Shown here: positions 7,109 through 14,486 of the stretch, piece by piece
Layout: each line of letters begins with the position of its first letter
Position numbering within the stretch: the first letter of the stretch is position 1
DNA from: Eggerthella sp. YY7918
GTDB taxonomy: Bacteria > Actinomycetota > Coriobacteriia > Coriobacteriales > Eggerthellaceae
DNA: 64,000 nucleotides
Assembly: GCF_000270285.1 (NCBI RefSeq)
Contig: NC_015738.1
Span: 2,976,001 to 3,040,000, forward strand
Reading direction: 5' to 3'
Notes under the pieces: generated by a model
The model's database searches: none
The model's input: only the letters and a program-made list of their open reading frames with translations
What the model was told of the DNA's origin: nothing
Translations under genes and position numbers: made by a program

Positions 7109-8764
7109 TTATGCGCCAATCGCTGCAGAGGCGTACTGACCGGCCAAGCGACCGCCGCAATACGCGCACATGAGCGAATATCCTTCGTAGTCGCAGTACG
7201 GAGCACTCATCAGCGTACCGTTGTCGGCGCCGGCCACATACAAACCAGGGATGGCGATGCCTTCAGCGTCGATGGCCTGCAAATGATCGTTCGTGCGAAT
7301 GCCACCGATGGTCACCCACGCGCTTGGCTCGTACGTGAAAGCGTAGAACGGACCGGTCGCAACGGGCTGCAGGAAGCATGCCGGCTTGTAGAACTGCTCA
7401 TCCTTGCCCGCGGTGCAATAGCCGTTGTACTCATCGAGCGTCGCCACCAAATCGGGAGCACCGATGGCCTCGGCCAGAGCCTCAATAGTGTCTGCTTTGT
7501 AAGCCCAACCAGCCTCAACCGCTGTATCAATGTCGGCTTGTACGTTCTCAAGCGGCTTGCCCTTAAGCGTCATGGCACCGGTACGCCAGTTCACGTCGTC
7601 TTCGCCGCACAGCGTCCAAGGATCTATGCCGCTATTGAGTCCATCGACGTACGCCTGGTCAACCACAGCGTAATACTGACCACCGACCAGAGAGATAGCT
7701 CCGCCCAAAGCAAGCGGCAGGTTGGCAAACTTGCCCTCGTTCGAGAAACGACGACCCTGGTTGTTCACCAGAAGCGTACCGTAGATGCCGATAGCGAAGG
7801 CGGCGTTGTTGCGTCCCCACACGCCCTCGGCCTCTTTGTTCGAGCCGGAGAATTCGTTGCCCGCAATACCCCACTGCGTGGACACCTGACCGCCAGCAGC
7901 CTGCACCATGTCGATACCTTCACCGACGGAAAGCACGTTACCAAGCGGGTTGACGAACGTACCGAATTTCTCGGTCATCATCTCGCTGTTGCCAAGGAAG
8001 CCGCCGGTGGCCACGATGACAGCCTTCGCCTTTACATCAACAATCTTGCTTCCCTCACACTGAACACCCGTGCAGACGCCGTCTTCCATGATGAGGCGCT
8101 TGCCCGCCATCTCAAACAGGAACTCGCCACCCTCGGCTTCGACAAACTTCTGCAAGGGGCCCATGCGATCTTCGCCCTTGGCCTGCGTCTTACCATCCTT
8201 AGGATCAGACTGGAAGTTTGCGCGCACCGATGCGTGACCGGCTCCATAGTTGTCGGGACGCATGCCGGTCGGCACACCGAAATCCTCGGTAAACTGATCG
8301 ACCGTTTCGCCCGAAATGGAAACGGCAGCCTTGATGGCAGCAGCATTTGTAGACCAGTGCGCATATTCCATGATGTGGTTGAATGCCTCTTCAACCGAGA
8401 AGGTGATGCCAGCTTCCTGCTGAAGCTTCGAGCCAACCATGAACGGACCGCCCGCCAAAGAGCCGTTGGCCACACCAACATTGGGGCCCTTCTCAATGAC
8501 AACCACGCTCTTGCCTGCGCGCACAGCCTCAACCGCAGCCCACAGACCCGCACCGCCGGCACCCACAATGGCGATGTCGCACTCTTTGGTCTCTTCGGCC
8601 TGCTGCATTGCAGCGGCATCGGACTTCGCGTCGGTTGCCTCTGCTTTTGTATCTGACGCGGCCTGCGGGGCACAACCGGCCAGCGCTGCGGCACCACCAA
8701 GCGCGGCAACGCCACCAAGCGTCAGAAAACTACGACGGGACAGACCTTTGCTGACCTCTTCCAT
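7109..8764 (-). CDS. Secreted FAD-dependent respiratory reductase 1 (fumarate-reductase-like), Tat lipoprotein
   Basis: A 551-residue flavoprotein of the fumarate reductase/succinate dehydrogenase (FAD_binding_2) family. The N-terminus carries a twin-arginine signal, SRRSFLTLGG, and a lipobox LAGC, so it should be folded inside, exported by Tat and lipid-anchored outside. A charged linker leads to the dinucleotide fold IVGAGGAGLWAAVEA. The C-terminal segment includes GGIRTNDHLQAI and GLYVAGADNG, typical of the FAD fold. No heme-binding or FMN-binding domain is present, so electrons must come from a separate partner. The substrate cannot be read from sequence. It is divergent from the LuxR-type regulator at 9013, its probable controller. 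RBS GGAGGG precedes the ATG. Confidence 0.9.
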   Translation of the reverse strand: MEEVSKGLSRRSFLTLGGVAALGGAAALAGCAPQAASDTKAEATDAKSDAAAMQQAEETKECDIAIVGAGGAGLWAAVEAVRAGKSVVVIEKGPNVGVANGSLAGGPFMVGSKLQQEAGITFSVEEAFNHIMEYAHWSTNAAAIKAAVSISGETVDQFTEDFGVPTGMRPDNYGAGHASVRANFQSDPKDGKTQAKGEDRMGPLQKFVEAEGGEFLFEMAGKRLIMEDGVCTGVQCEGSKIVDVKAKAVIVATGGFLGNSEMMTEKFGTFVNPLGNVLSVGEGIDMVQAAGGQVSTQWGIAGNEFSGSNKEAEGVWGRNNAAFAIGIYGTLLVNNQGRRFSNEGKFANLPLALGGAISLVGGQYYAVVDQAYVDGLNSGIDPWTLCGEDDVNWRTGAMTLKGKPLENVQADIDTAVEAGWAYKADTIEALAEAIGAPDLVATLDEYNGYCTAGKDEQFYKPACFLQPVATGPFYAFTYEPSAWVTIGGIRTNDHLQAIDAEGIAIPGLYVAGADNGTLMSAPYCDYEGYSLMCAYCGGRLAGQYASAAIGA

Positions 8765-8893
8765 ACAAACTCCCTCCTAAGAAGTTACTGGATACTCAAC
8801 GGCTCCACCACGTTACACGTGCACGGGAAGATAGCCCGTTGAGCTGCTCTTTGAGCATGGCCTCTATAGTGCCCGGTTGACGCCGCCCTGTCG

Positions 8894-8949
8894 CGGGTGA
8901 ACCTCTTGGACAAGGGGTGAAACCTTTATCACCCCTGCATTCACCCCTG
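8894..8949. promoter_or_regulatory. Four GGGTGAA/TTCACCC half-sites between reductase 1 and LuxR genes
   Basis: Within 56 bases there are GGGTGAACC (8895), GGGGTGAAACC (8915), ATCACCCCT (8928) and TTCACCCCT (8940). The middle pair forms an inverted repeat AGGGGTG/CACCCCT. Placed between divergent genes and upstream of the -10 at 8988, they are good candidates for the LuxR-type regulator's operators. Confidence 0.5.
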
Positions 8950-8984
8950 CTTTTATCTATCACCATGCAAGAATCAATACCTGC

Positions 8985-8993
8985 TGATACAAT
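8985..8993 (+). promoter_or_regulatory. Extended -10 promoter of the LuxR gene
   Basis: TGATACAAT, an extended -10 element about 20 bases before the ATG at 9013. Confidence 0.5.
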
Positions 8994-9012
8994 GGCGCCA
9001 ATGGGAGGTGTT

Positions 9013-10470
9013 ATGAAATCAAGTGATGTGATGCGTGCGCTCGCGCCCGATGATCAGACGGCCGACGAAGAGCCGCTTACAGCAACGCTTTTCCCCTTGC
9101 GGTTTTTGGGCATGGGACTTCTTATTGCCTGGCTGTGCTGCACGCATGTGGTGTCTATTTTTCCCGGTCTTGCATCGGATGTTAGTTTGCGCACTGTATT
9201 TGACAATGGCATGCGGTTTGGCGATGTGGGAACTTTTATTGTGCTTGCAGTGCTTGCGTCCCGCATTGGACGCCTCAGCCGATTTGTCAAAACGAGTACT
9301 TGCTTTGTCGGCCTTACGATGCTGGGAACCGCCAGCATCGGTCTCATCCTTATTCCCGCCGAAGCGTCTGCCACTCTTATATTCTGCTTATCAATTCTTA
9401 CAGCCATTGGTGGCGCCTTTTTGTTTTGCTTATGGGCCGAGGCGTACAGCCAAATGGGCATGACGCAAACACTTATGTATGGCGCAGGATCATGCATTGT
9501 TGCCGGACTTATATCGTTTATTGTCTCGACCATGCAGCCACCTTTCGCCATTCTTGCAACCACACTGCTTCCGGTCTTCTCTCTTGCCTGCGCATTGTTA
9601 AGCTTCCGTATCTTACCCGCTGAACGCCCTTGCTCTGCCGATATGCGCTATCCGCTTCCTTGGAAACTTTTGGGCATTATGGCCGTTGCCGGGCTGTTGT
9701 CGGGCACCGCAGGGGCAGGAATGCCTGGCGCGATTTGGATAGGAGCAATCCATCGTGTTGTGGCAACGGGACTTGCAGGACTTGTCATTATCGTTATGAC
9801 GTTAACCCTCAAAAGCTCTGTTGACGTGCGCTTTCTTGCAAAAGTTACCCTCCCGTTATCCGTTATCGCCCTGGCACTTATTCCCCTCTCGGGGCCTGAG
9901 TGGGGATTTATAGTCTCCTTTCTTATCAAGTTGGCCTACGTCTGGTTTACCATTTTCGTTCTACTCATGCTTGCAAACATTGCATACCGCTTTGAGGTGC
10001 CCTCTCTGAGGCTGTTTGCGACAGCGCGCGCCATCAGCGAAGCGGCCATATTTATCGGAATAACCTTTCGAAGCACGCTCGTTCAAGAAGGTTTCTTATC
10101 CAACCCCACCCTAACTGTTGGAATAACACTCGGTGGGATTGTGCTCATTTTGGTGTGCGTCGTCATATGGATGAGCGAAAAAACAGTCAATAGCGATTGG
10201 GGTGCATCGGGCATTTCGCTGTCTGACAAATTGCACGTGCCCGGTCCTCGGGAGCGTTTTATGGCTCGCTGCGACGCTATCGCGGCGCAGTACGGCCTCA
10301 CCCCGCGCGAGCAAGAAATCATGGCGCTCATTGCACAGCGCAAAAGCCGAGCCGAAATTGAACAAGAACTCTTTTTGTCGCAGAATACCGTCAAAACCCA
10401 CGTGCGTCATCTGTATGCCAAGCTGGGAGTCGGCTCAAAAGCCGATGTCATCGAACTGCTCGAGGCATAA
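9013..10470 (+). CDS. LuxR-family regulator with multi-pass membrane domain (1)
   Basis: A 485-residue protein. Residues 25-395 form about twelve hydrophobic helices resembling an MFS-type or sensory membrane bundle, and residues 415-485 form a LuxR/GerE helix-turn-helix (GLTPREQEIMALIAQ, then LSQNTVKTHVRHLYAKLGV). This architecture is common in Eggerthellaceae beside secreted flavin reductases and suggests a membrane sensor of the reductase's substrate. The start is ATG 9013 after GGGAGGTG; the upstream GTG at 8917 has no ribosome site. It is divergent from reductase 1, with shared half-sites between them, and followed four bases later by a DMT permease. It is the same length as the second member at 43540. 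Confidence 0.9.
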   Translation: MKSSDVMRALAPDDQTADEEPLTATLFPLRFLGMGLLIAWLCCTHVVSIFPGLASDVSLRTVFDNGMRFGDVGTFIVLAVLASRIGRLSRFVKTSTCFVGLTMLGTASIGLILIPAEASATLIFCLSILTAIGGAFLFCLWAEAYSQMGMTQTLMYGAGSCIVAGLISFIVSTMQPPFAILATTLLPVFSLACALLSFRILPAERPCSADMRYPLPWKLLGIMAVAGLLSGTAGAGMPGAIWIGAIHRVVATGLAGLVIIVMTLTLKSSVDVRFLAKVTLPLSVIALALIPLSGPEWGFIVSFLIKLAYVWFTIFVLLMLANIAYRFEVPSLRLFATARAISEAAIFIGITFRSTLVQEGFLSNPTLTVGITLGGIVLILVCVVIWMSEKTVNSDWGASGISLSDKLHVPGPRERFMARCDAIAAQYGLTPREQEIMALIAQRKSRAEIEQELFLSQNTVKTHVRHLYAKLGVGSKADVIELLEA

Positions 10471-10473
10471 TCT

Positions 10474-11448
10474 ATGGCCCGCCTTCGCTTACATACCGAT
10501 CGCCCTCTGTGGATGTATAAGGCTCTTTTGCTCCTTGCGGCCGCCATTTGGGGACTGGGAACGGTCGTCATCAAATCAACCGTCGATGCTTTTCCTCCTG
10601 CTTGGATTGTCGGCGTACGCTTTACCGCGGCAGGCATCCTTTTGGGCATCGTCATGCTTCCGCGTTTTCGCCGCACACTTGATGCTGACCATGTGCGCAA
10701 GGGAGCACTCCTTGGCGTATGGCTGTTTTTAGCGTACTGGGCGAACACGACAGGGCTTACCGATACAACCGCAGCCAATAGCTCGTTTCTCACCTCGCTC
10801 TACTGCGTGATCATTCCCTTTCTGGGGTGGGCTTTGCGGGGCAGGCGTCCGACCGTTTTCAATGTGGCGGCCGCCCTCGTATGCGTTGCAGGCGTGGGCT
10901 GCGTTTCGTTTGCGGGTTCGTCGGGCTTTTCGCTTCGATTCGGCGATCTCATCACCTTGCTGTCGGCTTTGTTTTTAAGCTTCCATGTGCTCTACACCGC
11001 AAAATACGCGCGTGGACGCGACATGACCCTGCTCACGGTTATCCAATTCCTTGTTGCCGGCCTTCTCGGCTTTGTCGCAGGCTTCGCGTTCGAGCCCTTG
11101 CCAAATTTTGCAGCGCTCGAGCCAAGCACGTGGGTAAGTCTTATCTACTTGGCCGTGTTTGCCTCGTGTATCGCACTTTTGCTGCAGAATATCGCGGTAG
11201 CGCACGTCGATCCTGCTCCGGCATCGCTTTTCCTAGCCACCGAATCAATCTTCGGCGTAACGTTTTCCATTCTGCTTTTAGGTGAACTGTTGACCGCTCC
11301 CCTCTTTGCCGGATTCGCCCTCATCTTTGCCGGTATCGTGATAAGCGAATATCTCCCTTTGCGCGCCGAAAAGAAGCGCGAGCGCCTTGAGTTGAATGAC
11401 GATCGCCGCGAAACAGCGGATCCGGAGCTTCCCCGCCCTCTTCAATAA
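10474..11448 (+). CDS. DMT-superfamily (EamA) permease
   Basis: A 324-residue protein with ten predicted helices arranged as two EamA repeats, each beginning with the usual AAAIWGLGTVVIK-like helix. The C-terminus is a charged cytoplasmic tail. Family members export or exchange amino acids, nucleotides or other small metabolites; the substrate is unknown here. It starts three bases after the LuxR gene ends, so the two are probably cotranscribed, and it could move a compound related to the adjacent reductase. The 178-base gap after it has no clear terminator hairpin. Confidence 0.85.
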   Translation: MARLRLHTDRPLWMYKALLLLAAAIWGLGTVVIKSTVDAFPPAWIVGVRFTAAGILLGIVMLPRFRRTLDADHVRKGALLGVWLFLAYWANTTGLTDTTAANSSFLTSLYCVIIPFLGWALRGRRPTVFNVAAALVCVAGVGCVSFAGSSGFSLRFGDLITLLSALFLSFHVLYTAKYARGRDMTLLTVIQFLVAGLLGFVAGFAFEPLPNFAALEPSTWVSLIYLAVFASCIALLLQNIAVAHVDPAPASLFLATESIFGVTFSILLLGELLTAPLFAGFALIFAGIVISEYLPLRAEKKRERLELNDDRRETADPELPRPLQ

Positions 11449-11626
11449 TGACGATTGCGTAAAAGATGGCGTGTGAGCAACAGGTTTATGGCAAGATGGA
11501 ACATTGCATAGTCATATGCAGGGACACACAAAACGAACCGACGCGGCGGAACTCCACTGAACGCCGCAAAGCGCGAGAACTTGCGATAACGAGCCAAGAT
11601 TCCCCTGGCGCTTGTAAGGAGACACA

Positions 11627-12853
11627 ATGGGCTTTCTTTCGAGATTCGAAGGCAAGATGGAAGACACCTTCGAGGGCGCTGCCGACAAAATGTTTGACGC
11701 CCCCATCTCGCCGGTGCAGATAGCAAAAAAGGCCGAGAAGCAGATGCGTCGCGAGAAGATGGTGGGTGCCGGCAAGCAGTATGCGCCCACCCTGTACACG
11801 GTGCTCGTCAATCCCGACGACGACAACCGCCTGTTTGGCTACTATCCCACTCTCGCGGGCGAAACGGAAACCTACTTGGCTGCGAAGGCCTCGGAGCAGG
11901 GTCTTGTTATGGACGGTCAGCCTCTTGTGCGCTTTATTGTCGATGACGGCCTTCGGCACGGCAAGTTCGACATCATCGCCGAAGCGGTGGCTGCCCCTAT
12001 CATCGCCCAGCTGCGTGCTGAAGAGATGGAGCGCTACGGTTTGGCTGCCCCGGGAATGCGCGGTGGCTATGGCGCCGCTGCGGCCCCCCGCCCGGCTGCC
12101 CCGGCTCCTGTTGGGCGACCGCAAGCCTATGGCGGATACAACGCCGGCATGGCTCCGGCCCCGGCGCCTGCTCCCATGGCGGCTCCAACTCCTGCCCCCG
12201 CCCCGGCCCCTGCGGGATACGACGGATTCGACCCCTTCGAACCGGGCATGCCCGCTCAGGGAGGCAAGCCGCCTCTACCCTATGTTCCTGAAGACGAGCT
12301 GGACTACTCCATCGACTACGGCGAGTTCACCTTTAACAGCCAGGACTTTGAAGACTATCGCGAAAACGGCCCTTCGCAGGGTGCGCCCATTCCCGGCGCT
12401 TTCCCCGACGAGGCTTCCGACTACGTCGCACCTGCCGCTCTGGGCGCCGCAGCGGGCATAGGCGCAGCAGCCGCTGGTATGGCCGCAGCTCAGCCCGCAG
12501 TTGCTGCCGACACCGTCGTGTTCGCAGCGGGAGCGCAAGGTGCAACGCCCGTACCCACCCAGGGAGCCGTCCGTGCGCGACTTATCGACACCACCAGCAA
12601 TCGCACGTACGATTTGGCCACGTCGCGCCTTCTTATGGGCCGCGAGTCGAAAAACGACATCGTCATTCAAGACATCAACGCCAGCCGCACTCATGCGGAA
12701 TTACGTTTGGAACCCCAGGGAGTCTGGACCATCACCGACCTGGGATCGACGAACGGCACGCTCGTGAATGATCGCGAGATCACGTCGCAACCGTTGTACG
12801 AGGGCGATCGCATCACCATCGGCATGACCGTCTTCGTATTCACGCAAGCCTAA
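11627..12853 (+). CDS. fhaA: FhaA-like protein (DUF3662 plus FHA domain)
   Basis: A 408-residue cytoplasmic protein. Residues 1-125 form the FhaA N-terminal domain (MGFLSRFEGKMEDTFEGA opening), residues 145-310 are a low-complexity Pro/Ala linker, and residues 320-408 are an FHA phosphothreonine-binding domain with MGRESKNDIVI, SRTHAEL and DLGSTNGT. In Mycobacterium FhaA binds phosphorylated partners of PknB, such as the lipid II flippase scaffold, and tunes peptidoglycan synthesis. It heads the conserved actinobacterial order fhaA-fhaB-pstP-ftsW/pbp-pknB. GGAG ribosome site before ATG 11627. Confidence 0.95.
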   Translation: MGFLSRFEGKMEDTFEGAADKMFDAPISPVQIAKKAEKQMRREKMVGAGKQYAPTLYTVLVNPDDDNRLFGYYPTLAGETETYLAAKASEQGLVMDGQPLVRFIVDDGLRHGKFDIIAEAVAAPIIAQLRAEEMERYGLAAPGMRGGYGAAAAPRPAAPAPVGRPQAYGGYNAGMAPAPAPAPMAAPTPAPAPAPAGYDGFDPFEPGMPAQGGKPPLPYVPEDELDYSIDYGEFTFNSQDFEDYRENGPSQGAPIPGAFPDEASDYVAPAALGAAAGIGAAAAGMAAAQPAVAADTVVFAAGAQGATPVPTQGAVRARLIDTTSNRTYDLATSRLLMGRESKNDIVIQDINASRTHAELRLEPQGVWTITDLGSTNGTLVNDREITSQPLYEGDRITIGMTVFVFTQA

Positions 12854-12873
12854 GCGTAGCGGAAGGATAGACC

Positions 12874-13287
12874 GTGATCGACGTCGTGCTCCTCATCGTC
12901 CGCCTGCTGTTTGTTGCCCTTCTGTATCTGTTCTTGTTTGCCATCATGAAGACGGGCATCGGCCTTGTGCGCGGACAACGCAAGAAGGAGCGTACCTGGA
13001 ATTTATCGGTCGAACGCGGCCCCAAAGAGCTTCGGGGCGTGTCCATCGTGGTCCGCGGCCCCGTTATCGTCGGCCGTAGTCCGGGTGCCGATATTGTTGT
13101 GGGAGCAGGCTATGTATCGGGCCGTCATGCCCGGTTTTCGCTCATGGGTCAAAATCTGTTCGTTGAAGATTTGGGATCAACTAACGGCACTGCAGTAAAT
13201 GGCCAGCTCATTGGAGAGCCCGTCGCCCTCAAGAACAACGACGTTGTCAATGTGGGCGATGTCGCCATTCGAGTGAGGTTTGCCTGA
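12874..13287 (+). CDS. fhaB: FhaB-like FHA-domain membrane protein
   Basis: A 137-residue protein with one N-terminal membrane helix (residues 3-28) and a C-terminal FHA domain containing VGRSPGADIVV, SGRHARF and DLGSTNGT. It should place a phosphothreonine reader at the membrane near the kinase and division machinery. The start is GTG at 12874 after GGAAGG. Its stop overlaps the first base of the phosphatase start, indicating coupled translation. Confidence 0.93.
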   Translation: MIDVVLLIVRLLFVALLYLFLFAIMKTGIGLVRGQRKKERTWNLSVERGPKELRGVSIVVRGPVIVGRSPGADIVVGAGYVSGRHARFSLMGQNLFVEDLGSTNGTAVNGQLIGEPVALKNNDVVNVGDVAIRVRFA

Positions 13288-14486
13288 TGGCCGCAGAACG
13301 TTCCTACAAATCAACGCCACACACGCGGCGCGGCGCGGTCACTACCTTTGGCAGCCGTACCGATGTCGGCTGTCTGCGCGATCATAACGAGGACAGCCTT
13401 GTTGTTGCGCCGCCGCTGTTTGCTGTCGCGGACGGTATGGGCGGACATGCCGCCGGCGAAGTCGCGTCTGAAATAGCCGTTACCGTGCTGGCTGAACGTG
13501 CACCCGAGCATCCCGACGGCGAAGCGCTTGCACATGCGGTCGAAGAGGCCAATCGCGCGGTTATTCGCGGCGTGTATGAAGGTCGCGGCCGCGAAGGCAT
13601 GGGCACCACCATGACGGCAGCTATGTTGGAAGGCGAGCGCCTTGTTATTGCGCAGGTGGGTGATTCGCGTGCCTATCTGCTGCATCAGGGCAAGCTGCAG
13701 CAGCTCACACGCGACCACAGCCTTATGGCCGATATGATCGAAGCCGGTCAGCTTACACCCGAAGAGGCACGTACGCATCCCAACCGTTCGGTGATCACAC
13801 GCGCGCTGGGCAGCGATGCAAACCTACAGCCTGACATTTACGAGATCAATGTCGAAACAGGCGATCGACTTCTTGTCTGCTCCGACGGTCTTTCAACCAT
13901 GTTGCGCGACGAAGACATCGAGCGCACGCTGTGTCGCGTGCAGGATCCGCAACGTTGCGCATCGCAGCTGGTGAACGAAGCGGTTGCAGCTGGCGGACAT
14001 GACAACGTGACCGTTATCGTGTCTGATGTGACGGGATTCGCCGAAGTGCGCCGTAAAAAGATGGCACGCAAAACAAAGATTTCCATAGCCATCGTGCTCG
14101 TGCTGTTTGCCGCTATTGTTGCCGGAACAGCATGGGGAGCATCCAGCTACCTCAACACAACCGCTTATCTTGCCAACGACAATGGCAAAGTGGCCATCTA
14201 TCGAGGTGTTCCCGGTACCGTGCTGGGCATGTCGTTCTCCCATCTGGAAAAAACCACCGATGTTTCGGTCGATGATTTGCAGCCGGGTACCGCAAACCGC
14301 CTGAATGAAGGCATACGAGTGGACACCATCGAAGCCGCTGAGTCCTTGGTCAAAGAATACGAGGCGGAAATCGCTGCTCGGACCGATACGACAGACAACG
14401 CATCGTCGGCGGCAAACGAATCTTCGCCTACTGACGCGAAAAAGCCCGATGCTTCCTCGACCCAAAATCAGGAGCCGCGCGCATGA
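13287..14486 (+). CDS. pstP: PP2C-family Ser/Thr phosphatase (PstP-like)
   Basis: A 399-residue protein. Residues 10-250 form a metal-dependent PP2C domain with RDHNEDS, ADGMGGHAAGE, GTTMTAAML, VGDSRAYL, SDGLSTML and GGHDNVTVIV, which supply the Asp ligands for two Mn/Mg ions. One membrane helix follows near residues 258-280, then an extracellular tail of about 110 residues ending in a Ser/Asp-rich stretch. It removes phosphate from PknB and its substrates. It overlaps fhaB by one base and the FtsW-PBP gene by four (ATGA), so the whole cluster is translationally coupled. Confidence 0.95.
   Translation: MAAERSYKSTPHTRRGAVTTFGSRTDVGCLRDHNEDSLVVAPPLFAVADGMGGHAAGEVASEIAVTVLAERAPEHPDGEALAHAVEEANRAVIRGVYEGRGREGMGTTMTAAMLEGERLVIAQVGDSRAYLLHQGKLQQLTRDHSLMADMIEAGQLTPEEARTHPNRSVITRALGSDANLQPDIYEINVETGDRLLVCSDGLSTMLRDEDIERTLCRVQDPQRCASQLVNEAVAAGGHDNVTVIVSDVTGFAEVRRKKMARKTKISIAIVLVLFAAIVAGTAWGASSYLNTTAYLANDNGKVAIYRGVPGTVLGMSFSHLEKTTDVSVDDLQPGTANRLNEGIRVDTIEAAESLVKEYEAEIAARTDTTDNASSAANESSPTDAKKPDASSTQNQEPRA

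Noticed and set aside
6362-8656. 764-residue plus-strand open frame
   Set aside because: It runs antisense across the UbiB and reductase 1 genes, has no recognisable domain and no ribosome site; both minus-strand genes are clear.
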